DNA from: an uncultured Bacteroides sp.
GTDB lineage: Bacteria; Bacteroidota; Bacteroidia; Bacteroidales; Bacteroidaceae
DNA length: 64,000 nucleotides
Direction: 5' to 3'
Assembly (NCBI GenBank): GCA_902492205.1
Contig: CABUKU010000001.1
Location: 62,001-126,000 of the forward strand
A program made the position numbers and the translations under genes. Of the stretch, positions 17,182 through 27,600 are shown one piece after another. The notes under the pieces were generated by a model. That model saw only the letters and a program-made list of their open reading frames with translations. It was not told the DNA's origin and searched no databases. The first letter of the stretch is position 1. The number at the start of each line of letters is the position of its first letter.

Positions 17182-18213
17182 ATGAACAAAGTGATGCTGA
17201 TAATAATTGCACTTATCCTGTCTGCCATAGCCTGGGGAGGTATAATCTGGGCTTTGAGCCATACAATTCATATAGGAGGTACACCAAGTCTGACACCACA
17301 ATTGTTTATCGTCCTGATCATCTTTCTAATCATTTTGCTCGCCTTTCCTTCCATTCTGATACTATCGCTCTACAAATGCACGCATACGGAAACAAGAGAA
17401 TGGATATGGGCCGTCACTATTACAGCCTATTATCTCTTTCCGGCAATTGTTGCCATTAGTGAATTCGGATCGTTTTTGCAAAGAGACACATCTTCCCGGT
17501 TTACGGAAATGCTTGATGACAAAAACATTTCATACAAACAGATAAGCCGGATAGCATCGAAAACAGGAGATCCCGAAAGCTACATATTGTACAGTATGTT
17601 GAAAAAGAATCGCATCGACCTTGCCGAGCCATATTTCAACGAACATCCCAAAGCTGCATATTATAATCTGGCGGATATGATGGTCTATTACTATGAACAT
17701 CATCAAATGGAGATTGACTGGCAGTATTGTGATTCCGCTTCCATTCAAGCATCCCGTGTAGTGGAGTTTCTTCTCGACAATGGATGGGACATCAACGCCA
17801 TAGAAACAAGAGATAATATTAGAACAGCTCTCAGGTCGGCCATTTCCAATCATGACCTGCGATCTGCCAATTTACTTATTGAACGTGGTGCAGATGTGAA
17901 TGCGGGCGGGGTTACTCCTATATGGTCGGCTGTCTATAACTCGGACATCAAGCGGATACGGATGCTTCTCGAACACGGAGCACGGGTAAATTTCCCAACT
18001 TGTTCAAATATATATGAAGAAACGCTTCTCCATGCGGCAGTCAAGATCGGAAGCACTGACATCATACGACTGCTACTTGATTATGGCGCGGAAATCAAAC
18101 CTGATGAAGATTTGCTTTCACTCGTAGATAAACAAACCAATCCCGAATTATGGAATTTACTCATTAAACATGGAGCAAAACAATCATATGAAAAAAGAAT
18201 CAATGAGCACTAA
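17182..18213 (+). CDS. Membrane protein with C-terminal ankyrin repeats
   Basis: A 343-aa protein. Three hydrophobic segments occupy the first ~95 residues (LIIIALILSAIAWGGIIWAL; LFIVLIIFLIILLAFPSILI; a third around AITAYYLFPAIVAI-like sequence). The C-terminal half contains ankyrin repeats: VVEFLLDNGWDINAI, SANLLIERGADVNAGG, RIRMLLEHGARVNFP and IIRLLLDYGAEIKPD. This suggests protein binding on one face of the inner membrane. It forms a pair with the preceding MORN protein, and its end overlaps the dihydrouridine synthase gene. Function unknown. Confidence 0.8.
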   Translation: MNKVMLIIIALILSAIAWGGIIWALSHTIHIGGTPSLTPQLFIVLIIFLIILLAFPSILILSLYKCTHTETREWIWAVTITAYYLFPAIVAISEFGSFLQRDTSSRFTEMLDDKNISYKQISRIASKTGDPESYILYSMLKKNRIDLAEPYFNEHPKAAYYNLADMMVYYYEHHQMEIDWQYCDSASIQASRVVEFLLDNGWDINAIETRDNIRTALRSAISNHDLRSANLLIERGADVNAGGVTPIWSAVYNSDIKRIRMLLEHGARVNFPTCSNIYEETLLHAAVKIGSTDIIRLLLDYGAEIKPDEDLLSLVDKQTNPELWNLLIKHGAKQSYEKRINEH

Positions 18214-19132
18214 AGTCCCCGTTTACTTCGCCCCCTTGCAAGGATATACAGAAGCAGCTTACCGGAATGCACACGAACAGGTATTCGGAGGAATAGATAC
18301 ATACTACACTCCGTTCGTCAGGCTGGATAAAGGAGATTTCCGAAACAGGGAACTGAGGGACATAGAACCGGATAACAACACCGTAAAACATGTTGTTCCC
18401 CAACTGATAGCCAATACTCCCGATGAAATGGAGCATATTCTTTCCCTTTTCATCGAAAAAGGATATACGGAAGCAGACATAAACATGGGATGCCCTTTTC
18501 CCATGCTCGCCCACCGGCACAAAGGTTCGGGCATTCTGCCTCATCCCGAAGAAGTATCCGCTTTGCTTCACACAATGGAGAAATATCCGCAAATAACTTT
18601 CTCAGTGAAGATGAGGTTAGGCTGGGAAAATCCCGAAGAATGTTTTGCACTCTTACCCATGCTTAATGAAGTTCCTTTAAAGCACATCACACTACATCCG
18701 CGCATAGGCAGGCAGCAGTATAAAGGTGAAGTAAATATGGATATGTTTGACAAATTCTATCAGGAGTGCAAACATCCGCTCATTTATAACGGTGACATAT
18801 GCACTGTGGAAGACATTGAAAAGCTGACTTCACGCTTTCCTCACTTAGCAGGTATCATGGTAGGAAGGGGATTGCTCGCCAACCCGGCTTTGGGCTTGGA
18901 ATACCGGCAAGGAGAAGCGATGCCTTTCGAAGAAAAGGTTGGGAAAGTAAAAGTATTGCATTCCCTGATTCTGGAACATTACAGCGGATATTTACAAGGC
19001 GATGCACAACTACTAAGCAAGATGAAGCCTTTCTGGGAGTATCTGCTTCCCGAAATGGATAGGAAGATCAGGAAGCAAATACACAAAAGCACCACAATGG
19101 ATAAATACCGTTTAGCTATAAGAGCCTTATAA
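18188..19132 (+). CDS. dus: tRNA-dihydrouridine synthase
   Basis: A flavoenzyme of about 314 aa that reduces uridine to dihydrouridine in tRNA D-loops. YFAPLQGYTEAAYRN is the FMN-binding start of the TIM barrel. INMGCPFPMLAHRHKGSGIL contains the catalytic cysteine, and the following FSVKMRLGWENPEE, HITLHPRIGRQQYKGEVN and GIMVGRGLLANPAL match Dus flavin and phosphate sites. ATG 18188 is one of three candidates (18170, 18188, 18203). All overlap the end of the ankyrin gene by 11-44 bases, so translation is coupled. Which uridine it modifies is not readable. Confidence 0.9.
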   Translation: MKKESMSTKVPVYFAPLQGYTEAAYRNAHEQVFGGIDTYYTPFVRLDKGDFRNRELRDIEPDNNTVKHVVPQLIANTPDEMEHILSLFIEKGYTEADINMGCPFPMLAHRHKGSGILPHPEEVSALLHTMEKYPQITFSVKMRLGWENPEECFALLPMLNEVPLKHITLHPRIGRQQYKGEVNMDMFDKFYQECKHPLIYNGDICTVEDIEKLTSRFPHLAGIMVGRGLLANPALGLEYRQGEAMPFEEKVGKVKVLHSLILEHYSGYLQGDAQLLSKMKPFWEYLLPEMDRKIRKQIHKSTTMDKYRLAIRAL

Positions 19133-19136
19133 CCGT

Positions 19137-19928
19137 TTATTCATAAATATCACCTTGGGCAAGTTCCGAAAGCATGATTGCAAGTTTCTTCACAACTGCG
19201 GTAATGAAACGTTTCCCTTTATCGGCAGTAGCAAGCTTGGGACAGCCTACACCCGTATCTGTCGAAACCTTTGACCAATTGCGTGGTGTCCACACGATAC
19301 CTTCACGAAGGGAAGATGCGGTGAAAGGTTTATATGCACCGTCTCCGGCTTCTTCAAGATTAACAAGTTCGGGATGATAATACATCATTACCGATGTTTC
19401 TATCTCATCGGCATGGTCGCCCGGCACATCAAAGAAGTCTTTTGCCGGAACCGACTGATAGTAATTTCCTGCAACAACCAGAAAATCGGGAAAATCAACT
19501 GCCAAATCACGAATCATATTCTTAAAGCTGTTTCCGCCGTGTCCGTTGATAATAACCAGTTTACGAAGTCCCTGCACTTGCAGCGAAGCAACAATATCTG
19601 TCAAAATAGCTTTTTGAGTTTCGTAACGTGCATGAATACAAAAAGGCAGACCACGCTGTCCCGGATTCTGTGAACCCATAGTCACGGGTGGCAATACCAT
19701 GCAACGCACTCCGTATTCTTTCAAGGCAAGTGCAGCCGCATCGACCGACACATCGTGAGACAAGATACAATCCGTCATATAAGGCAGATGATAATTGTGG
19801 GGTTCTGTTGCCCCCCACGGAAGAATTGCCATATCATAAGGCAACTCTTTGGTTGTGCCATAACAGGAAACAGACAGGTCTATCTCCTTATTTATTCCTT
19901 CTTTCATGAGAAATGTTATTAGTTTCAT
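19137..19928 (-). CDS. Creatininase-family amidohydrolase
   Basis: A 263-aa metal-dependent hydrolase of the creatininase / MftE family. Metal ligands are visible in PWGATEPHNYHLPYMTD (Glu, His, Asp), KLVIINGHGGNSFKN and PGDHADEIETSVM (His, Glu). Members hydrolyse cyclic amides or peptide-like bonds, or act in riboflavin-related pathways, so the substrate is open. An internal Met at codon 8 (ATG 19907) could be the true start. It is convergent with dus, only 4 bases away. A strong hairpin separates it from glpT upstream on the same strand. Confidence 0.88.
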   Translation of the reverse strand: MKLITFLMKEGINKEIDLSVSCYGTTKELPYDMAILPWGATEPHNYHLPYMTDCILSHDVSVDAAALALKEYGVRCMVLPPVTMGSQNPGQRGLPFCIHARYETQKAILTDIVASLQVQGLRKLVIINGHGGNSFKNMIRDLAVDFPDFLVVAGNYYQSVPAKDFFDVPGDHADEIETSVMMYYHPELVNLEEAGDGAYKPFTASSLREGIVWTPRNWSKVSTDTGVGCPKLATADKGKRFITAVVKKLAIMLSELAQGDIYE

Positions 19929-19957
19929 ACAAAGATATACATTCTATGAAAGCAATG

Positions 19958-20001
19958 AAAGCGGATGAAAGCAATTTTCGGCCTTTGCTTTCATCCGCTT
20001 T
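19958..20001 (-). terminator. 17-bp hairpin after the glpT gene
   Basis: AAAGCGGATGAAAGCAA (19958-19974) is perfectly complementary to TTGCTTTCATCCGCTTT (19985-20001), with a 10-base loop. ATGAAAGC occurs three times in and beside the left arm. It probably ends or attenuates the uptake operon, but the T-tract after the stem is weak, so a protein-binding role is also possible. Confidence 0.55.
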
Positions 20002-20074
20002 TACCTCCATCACGCTATTTCAGAGATCCTGAAAGCAGTGAAAGGAGAAAACCATCATATTATAATTATGTACT

Positions 20075-21409
20075 TTAATCGCCCGATTTTGCATTCCACA
20101 CAAACAAAGCGAGCAACACCGAAAGCACAGCAGCTCCGATCCAGAACCAATTAATATAAGTGAAATTATAAACATCCACACCGTTCACCACCGTCTTATT
20201 ACTTTCAATCAGCACTCCGCTCATCACATCCTGCAAGCCCGCACCTATGTAACTGGCTATTCCCACAACACCCAGTGCCGCCCCCGAAGCATTGCGTGGA
20301 GCAATATCGACAGCCATCAATCCACCGAGGAAACAAATCAGCACACCGATACCCAAGCCAAACAAAACCATTGCCAAGGCATCAATCCAGAAATGCACAC
20401 CGGGAAAGAGAAGGAACAGGCAAAGAGCAACAACATTCAATGAACCGAATATCAGAGCAGGAACATTGCGCCGTCCGCCAAAGAATTTATCCGAGATAAC
20501 ACCCGAAAACATGGTTCCCACAATTCCGCAAACGGAACTGATGGAGATAATGAAACTTGCATCGAGCGTGGAATATCCTTTCTGTGCCTCAAGATAAAAT
20601 ACTCCCCAACTGTTTACCGCATAACGGCTCACATACATAAAGGCACTGGACAGGGCAAGAATCCACACCGCAGGCATGGTAAGCACCTGTTTCTGGGCTT
20701 TGTTGAAATCTTCGGCAGACTGCTTCTCCTTTGCTTCATGCTCCGGAGCGGGAAGTCCTTTACTTTGAGGTGAATCATGAAAGAACTTCCACACTATCAG
20801 AGCTCCCAACAAACCTATCAAACCGGCTCCCATAAAACCATAACGCCAACCAAACGCGCTTACAATGGATGCCACAATAATAAACGTAAAAGCCTCACCT
20901 ATATTATGACTGGCAGACCAGAAACCATAAAAGGAGCCGCGATCCTTATCACTAAACCAACGAGAAAGACCAACGACACAGGAAGCGGCTCCCATAGACT
21001 GGAACCAACCACTCAAGCCCCAAAGTATTGCAAACAGAATAAACGAATTTGTAAAGCCGAGAAACAAATTCGCCAAAGCCGTAATCAGCAGCCCGGTAGT
21101 CATGAAACGGTTGATATTACTACGGTCGGCAAGAAATCCGTTTGTGAACTTACCTATCGCATAAGTAAAGAACAAGACCGAACCGATAATACCCAACTCT
21201 GTTTCCGAAAATATCCCTTCGTCCACAATAGGCTTTTTCACCACATTCAAACTTAAACGGCACACATAATAAAGACCATACCCCAGTGTTGCCGAAAGGA
21301 ATGTAGACCACTGCAAATATTTATATCGTTTATGAAGCTGTGCTTCACTTCCCTCCAACAGTGGTTTGGGAGGAGAGATACGATAAAAATCAATTAATTG
21401 TTTAAGCAT
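20075..21409 (-). CDS. glpT: Glycerol-3-phosphate / organophosphate:phosphate antiporter
   Basis: A 444-aa MFS protein of the organophosphate:Pi antiporter family with about 12 hydrophobic segments. Family features are the N-terminal RYKYLQWSTFLSATLGYGLYY with YVCRLSLNVVKKP, the WGLSGWFQSMGAASCV loop, and RWFSDKDRGSFYGFWSASHNIGEAF. These match GlpT/UhpT-type carriers, which exchange sugar- or glycerol-phosphate for phosphate at the inner membrane. It is the last gene of the operon, 15 bases after the second phosphodiesterase gene, so glycerol-3-phosphate is the natural substrate. Hexose-phosphate transport cannot be excluded by sequence alone. Confidence 0.85.
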   Translation of the reverse strand: MLKQLIDFYRISPPKPLLEGSEAQLHKRYKYLQWSTFLSATLGYGLYYVCRLSLNVVKKPIVDEGIFSETELGIIGSVLFFTYAIGKFTNGFLADRSNINRFMTTGLLITALANLFLGFTNSFILFAILWGLSGWFQSMGAASCVVGLSRWFSDKDRGSFYGFWSASHNIGEAFTFIIVASIVSAFGWRYGFMGAGLIGLLGALIVWKFFHDSPQSKGLPAPEHEAKEKQSAEDFNKAQKQVLTMPAVWILALSSAFMYVSRYAVNSWGVFYLEAQKGYSTLDASFIISISSVCGIVGTMFSGVISDKFFGGRRNVPALIFGSLNVVALCLFLLFPGVHFWIDALAMVLFGLGIGVLICFLGGLMAVDIAPRNASGAALGVVGIASYIGAGLQDVMSGVLIESNKTVVNGVDVYNFTYINWFWIGAAVLSVLLALFVWNAKSGD

Positions 21410-21424
21410 AATTCCCCTTGTCTT

Positions 21425-22336
21425 TTAGTAATTATGCCTATTCTTGGATTTCAGATAATCTATCAGATATGCCGGGCGGTCTGTTTGCAAGATTCTTGTT
21501 CCCAACGTATCAATGAGGTATCCGTAGCCTTTGTCGGGATCTTCCAAAGACATATCATCATCATGTGCTCCCGCCATAGTATCCCAAAGGGTGTTATACC
21601 ATATCAGGCTTTTCCCTTTTAACATTTCCGCCACTTGCTTGGGAGCCGGATTCTCATCGGACACATAAAGCAACTCGAATGCGAGGGGATGCATCTCTTT
21701 CACAAAACGGTCTATTTGGGAAAGTGCATCTTTGTGGTCTAAGTTCACGATAGGCATATAGATAACCTTATCCAGATACTTGCCGAAGTCTTTCTTTACC
21801 TTATCCACCGGCTCGGTGCCTTTCATAATAATCTGGTCGGTGGTTCCGGTCTTTTCAAGTATCTTATACACATCATCGAAAATAGGGAAAGCCTTATCCA
21901 GATTCACCATAATCTTGCCTTTGGCTACAAGCAATGCTTCTTCCAAAGTAGGAACTTTATATTTAGTCTTGATAGCACAGCCGTTTTTCAACTTAAGTGT
22001 TTTAATAGAATCCAAAGTCCAGTCCGCAATCTTGCCTTTCCCCGTAGTGGTACGGTCTAATGTTGCATCGTGCATCAGGATGATTTGTCCGTCTTTCGTT
22101 TTGTGTAAATCTATCTCAACTACGTCCACCCCCATTTTAATGGCATTCTCTATCGCTTCCAATGAATTCTCGGTTGCATTACGCCAATCTCCACGATGCG
22201 ACACAACTAATACTTTATCTGTATTGGGATTCTCTAATATTGCTCTGATTTGAGCTATGCGATTCTGTGCCGACAAAGGCAAACAACAAGCCAAGCAAAG
22301 ACATAAGCCGATGCTCAATAATATATGTTTCTTCAT
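21425..22336 (-). CDS. Exported glycerophosphodiester phosphodiesterase (second copy)
   Basis: A 303-aa GDPD-family enzyme with an N-terminal signal peptide (LLSIGLCLCLACCLPLSAQ). Catalytic residues are in VVSHRGDWRNATENSLEAI (His, Arg, Glu), GVDVVEIDLHKTKDGQIILMHD (Glu, Asp, His) and DRTTTGKG. The C-terminal barrel strand ILQTDRPAYLIDYL closes the TIM barrel. It cleaves glycerophosphodiesters to glycerol-3-phosphate plus an alcohol in the periplasm or at the surface. It lies 10 bases after its paralogue and 15 before glpT. The two paralogues share a common plan but differ in many positions, hinting at different headgroup preference. Confidence 0.92.
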   Translation of the reverse strand: MKKHILLSIGLCLCLACCLPLSAQNRIAQIRAILENPNTDKVLVVSHRGDWRNATENSLEAIENAIKMGVDVVEIDLHKTKDGQIILMHDATLDRTTTGKGKIADWTLDSIKTLKLKNGCAIKTKYKVPTLEEALLVAKGKIMVNLDKAFPIFDDVYKILEKTGTTDQIIMKGTEPVDKVKKDFGKYLDKVIYMPIVNLDHKDALSQIDRFVKEMHPLAFELLYVSDENPAPKQVAEMLKGKSLIWYNTLWDTMAGAHDDDMSLEDPDKGYGYLIDTLGTRILQTDRPAYLIDYLKSKNRHNY

Positions 22337-22346
22337 AATGTTCGTT

Positions 22347-23243
22347 TTAACGCAATCCTTTTTCCGATAAATAATTTATCAACAGAGCCGGACGGTCTGT
22401 TTGTATTATAGTACAGCCGTTTTTCAGCAACCACCCCCAACTATCTTCTGCCAATCCTTGTTCTACGGCTTTATCATCATCATGTCCGCCACATAGTTCC
22501 GGCCATAATGAGTTAATCCATAATCCGGAATGATGTTTTCTTATTCCCGTCAATATATCCATTACTTCGGGAGTTGCCTCACTAAAGACACATTCATAAG
22601 CAAACGGATTAAACTCTTTCTCATAAGAAAGCACGGTTTGTTTTGCCCCCTCCTTATTTAAGTGAACAACGGGCATGAACAGAACTTTCTTCAACACATC
22701 TCCGTTTTCAGATTTAACCTGTTCAAAAGGTAATTCGGATTTGACGATAACCTGATCGATAGTTCCGGTCTTCTGTAACAGAGCATAAACATCTTTAAAA
22801 TAGTCATATCCCTTGTCTATGTTCAACAAAATTTTTCCTTTTGCTAGATTCAAAATCTCTTCGAGTGTTGCTACTTTATGTGCTGTTTTGTGACCTGCAC
22901 CGTTCTTCAAATAAAACTTCCTAAGTTCTTCGAGTGTATAGTCGGCAGGTATGCCTTTCCCTGTAGTAGTACGGTCTATTGTCTTGTCATGCATTAAGAT
23001 AAGCTGACCGTCTTTGGTCTTCTTCAGATCAATCTCCACAATATCCACTCCCATCTCAATGCAGTTCTTTACAGCCTGCAAGGAGTTTTCGGGAGCATTC
23101 CGCCAGTCGCCACGGTGAGCGGCAACAAAGACATATCCTGATTGCGGATTTTTCAGTTCCGCAATCAAAAAATTAATGTCTCTGCGTGCGCACACCGGCA
23201 GCACTAGCAGAACGAGTAAGAATAATAAAGTAATTCTTCTCAT
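22347..23243 (-). CDS. Exported glycerophosphodiester phosphodiesterase (first copy)
   Basis: A 298-aa GDPD-family enzyme with a short signal peptide (LLFLLVLLVLPVCARRD). HRGDWRNAPENSLQAVKNC, MGVDIVEIDLKKTKDGQLIL, LMHDKTIDRTTTGKG and the terminal IIQTDRPALLINYL follow the same catalytic order as its neighbour. Arranged SusD - this gene (13 bases) - second GDPD (10 bases), so it belongs to the same operon. The pairing of an outer-membrane SusCD importer with two such enzymes and a phosphate antiporter gives the locus its likely role. Confidence 0.92.
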   Translation of the reverse strand: MRRITLLFLLVLLVLPVCARRDINFLIAELKNPQSGYVFVAAHRGDWRNAPENSLQAVKNCIEMGVDIVEIDLKKTKDGQLILMHDKTIDRTTTGKGIPADYTLEELRKFYLKNGAGHKTAHKVATLEEILNLAKGKILLNIDKGYDYFKDVYALLQKTGTIDQVIVKSELPFEQVKSENGDVLKKVLFMPVVHLNKEGAKQTVLSYEKEFNPFAYECVFSEATPEVMDILTGIRKHHSGLWINSLWPELCGGHDDDKAVEQGLAEDSWGWLLKNGCTIIQTDRPALLINYLSEKGLR

Positions 23244-23256
23244 CTTTCCTTATTTA

Positions 23257-24630
23257 TCAATCTGTTATGGAATAACCCTGATTTTGCCATCCCGTACGGT
23301 CGTTTACATTCTCGATTTCAGTTTGTGGAATCGGGTAAATCTGGCGATAGGCAGCCACACCCGGAAAAACAGTTTCAAACTGGCCGGTACGAACAATATC
23401 AAACCAACGGTCGCATTCCAAAGCCAATTCCAAACGGCGCTCATTCCAAACTGCTTTACGGAAATCATCCTTTGTCGGACAATCCGCAACTGTCTTATTA
23501 CCCAAGTCGGCATTATTTCTAACATCATTCAATGCAGCAAACGCTTCGGCATCAGGATAAGCAGTTGTTGTTTCATTCAACGCTTCAGCATACATCAACA
23601 TCACTTCGGCACAGCGCAGAATCGGGAAGTCTTGAGATGTTTCCTTATTCTCGGCAGGCGAATTAAATTTTTCAGGCCGTTTGGCATTCCCGGTAGGAGC
23701 AACCATTGCCTTGCGGTTGTCCCCATCTTCGAAAGCACTTTGTGGCAAAGTTATCTCATTGCCACTATCGTTATTGTTATAACGGCTGTTCTCGGCAACA
23801 GACTCTCCTACTCCTCCCTTTAAATATTGTGCAGCAAAGATAATGTCCTTACTTGTTTTCAAATTATTCGGAAAGCTCTGAGGCATTGGCACAAGAGATA
23901 AGTCTTTTCCTGCGTGAATAGCATCTACCAAAGGTTTCAACTCTGTTACCACATCTCCGTAACGTTTCTGATACAGATAAACTTTAGCAAGTAAAGCAGA
24001 TGCGGCATAAGATGTAACTCTGCCCCTTTCTCCGGCTGCCCAAGATTTCGGAAGAGCTTTAGCCTTACCTAAATCCTGAATAATCTGTTCATAAATAACA
24101 GACTCGTCAGCACGCTTATTATTACGAGCCTCAGTTACAGTTTGCGTCTTGGTAATCAAAGGAATCTTTCCCCATAAGCGGACAGCATTAAAGTAAGACA
24201 ACGCACGGATAAAAGAAGCCTGTCCCACAATCTTAGTTCTTTGTTCGTCGCTCATCTGCACTGTCTCTGCATTCTGTAAGATAAGATTGCAACGATAAAT
24301 GGATGTATAAATAGACAACCAGCTTGCCGAGAAATTAGAGTTAGCCGGTGTATCATTAAAGACTTCAATCTGATAGGCTACACCACCTCCACCACCGGAG
24401 TTGTTGTTTGTTATATTATCTCCTCTGGTTTCCATCAGCAACAGGAACTTGGAACCATATTGGTCACCGGATTGTAACTCGTCATAAGCACCGATAACCG
24501 CTCCTTCCAATCCTTTCACATCAGTGTAGAATGTTTCTTCCGTAGGAAAATCAATCGGTTTAAGATCAAGGAAACTTTCGCAACTTGTAAGCGCTGCTAC
24601 TAAGCAGGCAGATATAATTAGTTTTTTCAT
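23257..24630 (-). CDS. SusD/RagB-family outer-membrane nutrient-binding lipoprotein
   Basis: A 457-aa protein with a lipoprotein signal (LIISACLVAALTSCESFLDL, lipobox Cys near 17). ESFLDLKPIDFPTEETFYTDV is the typical SusD N-terminus. The TPR-like helical core includes YNAVRLWGKIPLITK-like sequence (YFNAVRLWGKIPLITKTQ) and SQDFPILRCAEVMLMYAEAL. SusD proteins lid the SusC channel and bind the incoming ligand. Here the operon partners suggest a phosphodiester rather than a polysaccharide. It ends with GWQNQGYSITD. It is 20 bases after susC. Confidence 0.93.
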   Translation of the reverse strand: MKKLIISACLVAALTSCESFLDLKPIDFPTEETFYTDVKGLEGAVIGAYDELQSGDQYGSKFLLLMETRGDNITNNNSGGGGGVAYQIEVFNDTPANSNFSASWLSIYTSIYRCNLILQNAETVQMSDEQRTKIVGQASFIRALSYFNAVRLWGKIPLITKTQTVTEARNNKRADESVIYEQIIQDLGKAKALPKSWAAGERGRVTSYAASALLAKVYLYQKRYGDVVTELKPLVDAIHAGKDLSLVPMPQSFPNNLKTSKDIIFAAQYLKGGVGESVAENSRYNNNDSGNEITLPQSAFEDGDNRKAMVAPTGNAKRPEKFNSPAENKETSQDFPILRCAEVMLMYAEALNETTTAYPDAEAFAALNDVRNNADLGNKTVADCPTKDDFRKAVWNERRLELALECDRWFDIVRTGQFETVFPGVAAYRQIYPIPQTEIENVNDRTGWQNQGYSITD

Positions 24631-24650
24631 ACGTTCATTATGTTTTTAAA

Positions 24651-27600
24651 TTAGAAAGTAAGATTAACACCAATAGAAGTTGTTTTAGCTAATGGATATA
24701 CACCGTAGTCTTCACCGGTCTTCACAGCATCATTACTGTTTGTTACTTCAGGATTGTATCCTTCATATTTGGTGAAAGTAAATGGATTCTGCATAGAACA
24801 GTAGATGCGTGCAGACTGTATAAAAGCCTTACTTGTCCATACTTTAGGCAATGTATAACCAATAACGATATTCTTCACTCTCAGATAAGAACCGTCTTCC
24901 ACATGCCATGTAGAAGTAGTTCCGTTTTGTCCTTTCGACACACGGTTGGCACGGACATTCATGCCGCTTCCCGGATCACTTTCGGACTTCCAACGGTTCA
25001 GAGCTCCCTTATAGTTATTCATGTTACCTTCATGGTTGTAGAAATAACGACGGGATAAGTTCAATATCTTATTTCCATAAACACCTTGGAAGCCTACACT
25101 GAAATCAATACCTTTCCATCCCAAAGAAGTACCAAAGCCATATGTAAACTTAGGCATATAATTACCCACGATAGCACGGTCGGTATCAAGAATATCCAAT
25201 ATACCGTCTTCATTCACATCCTTAAATTTAAAATCACCCGGTCTGGCATCGGCCAAGCCATAGTTGGTAGGAGAATCTTTATAAGCCAGTTTACCGGCAG
25301 CATCTATTTCTGCCTGATTCTTGTAAACACCTTCTACCACCGGTAAATAGTAAGAACCGATAGGCTCACCCACACGTGTTATAAAATAAGCATTATTTAC
25401 GGAGCCGGTATAAATAATATCCGCATTACCCGGACCTAATTGTTTCACTTCATTGATGTTCTTTGATATATTGAAATTTACTTCCCAAGTAAGATCACCG
25501 AACTTATGGTTGGTAGCTACATTGAATTCAACACCCTTATTATTTACTTTACCAATATTCTCCAAACGTGTTTTATATCCGGTAGTCATTGGTACCGGCA
25601 CATCCAATAGCAAATCATAGGTGTTACTTGTATACAAGTCAAGTCCTAAAGTCAAGCGGTTATTAAATAAAGAAGCATCAAAACCAACATTAAACTGCGC
25701 TGTTTTTTCCCATTTCAAATCAGGATTAGGCATACTCTTCGGAGCTGCACCTTTCACCACCGTAGGACTTGAGCCGCCAAGAACATAGCTATAATAACCC
25801 ACTTCGCCTTGCGCTCCATAATTAGGAATACGGAAGTTACCTGTCAAACCATAACTGGCACGAAGTTTCAAATCGTCAATGAAAGTAAGTGACTTCATAA
25901 AATTTTCTTCAGATAAACGCCAGCCAATGGAAGCGGAAGGGAATATACCCCAACGGTTGTTTTTACCAAAACGTGAAGCACCATCGGCACGGATAGCTCC
26001 GGAAGCCATATACTTGCCATTGTAGCTATACTGAACTCTTGCCAAGCCCGAAAGCAAAGCCCACTCTGATGCTTTAGAGTCACCTCTTGTTACAGTTCCT
26101 GCATTTAGAGTCGGAATATTATTGGTTATAAACCCATTCGCAAAAGCATAGTTACTTTCATTTTTCTGATACTGCATAGTCCATCCACCCAAAGCTGAAA
26201 TAGAATGTCCGTTAAAGTCTTTGGTAAAGTTGACAGTCTGTTCAAACAACCAGTTATACAATCTTGAAGTGTTGGATTTAGCTTCAGGAATTGACTCCGG
26301 ATTACCCGCTTTATTAGACAAAGGAATGGTAGAAGGACGGAATGTATCTTCGGCATCACTGTATAAATCCACACCAAAATTTGCACGATACTTTAAAGAA
26401 GGCAAGAAAGCTACTTCAGCATATACATTACCAAAGATACGGGTTGCTCTTGTTTCATCTTTCTGCAACATGGCAAGAGCCACCGGATTCCACGCTTGTG
26501 TCTGATTATTTCCTCCTTTTGTTTTTCCATTAGGCAATACTGTTTGAGTATCGCCACTCCAAGAGTTTTGTGCAAAACAGAAACTGCCATCCGCGTTATA
26601 AACCGGAAATATAGGGGAACTATGCAAAGCAGAAGCGATAATACCACCATTATCCTTATTATAAGCACCATCTGCCTGTACCGAGTTCTTCTTTACAAAC
26701 GAAGGGTTAAGAGCTATTCCAAATTTAAAGATACCTTCTGTTACATCAAGATTCAAGCGTGCACTGTAACGGTTAAAATCACTGTTAACAATAATACCTT
26801 CTTGTCCCAGATAATCTAAGGAAGCATAATATTTAACTTTTGGAGTACCACCGGACACAGAAACCGTATGATTCTGCATGCCTGCCGTGCGGAATATTTC
26901 ATCTTGCCAATCGGTGTCAATCAAACCTTGTTTACCTTCCAGATAAGGAACTATCTCCATTGGAATAATAGTATTGACATCGTTACAGTTCTGTAAACGA
27001 AGACCGTTATTGTCATTAATGCTGTAAGGTATCGGACTTTTGCCCTGAGCAATAAGCTTGTTATTTACAGACTCCATTTTATCCGAATAAGAGTTATTAC
27101 GGGCATCTTTTACCAAATCGGCATATTCATAAGCATTCAGCATATCAATCTTTCTGGATACGGTTTGCCAACCATAATATCCGTTATAAGTTACAGTAGC
27201 TTTACCCTCTTTACCCTTCTTAGTAGTAATCAGCACGACACCATTCGAACCGCGTGATCCATAGATTGCAGAAGAAGAAGCATCTTTCAAAACCTCGATA
27301 GATTCAACGTCATTCATATTGAAAGTATTCAAAGACTCTTTTGCCAAAGGCACACCATCTACCACATAAAGCGGAGAAGTACCTGCAGTAATAGTTCCCG
27401 TTCCACGAACTTTGATTTGCAATGCCGATCCCGGTGCACCTGTTCCTTGTGTAACCTGCACACCCGGCATCTTGCCAACCATAGCCTCAGCCATAGAAGT
27501 AACAGGCTGTCCCTCAAGGTCACTGGCACGTACACTTGAAATAGCGGTAGTTACATCGCGTTTCTTCTGCACTCCATATCCCACGACTACTACTTCGTCA

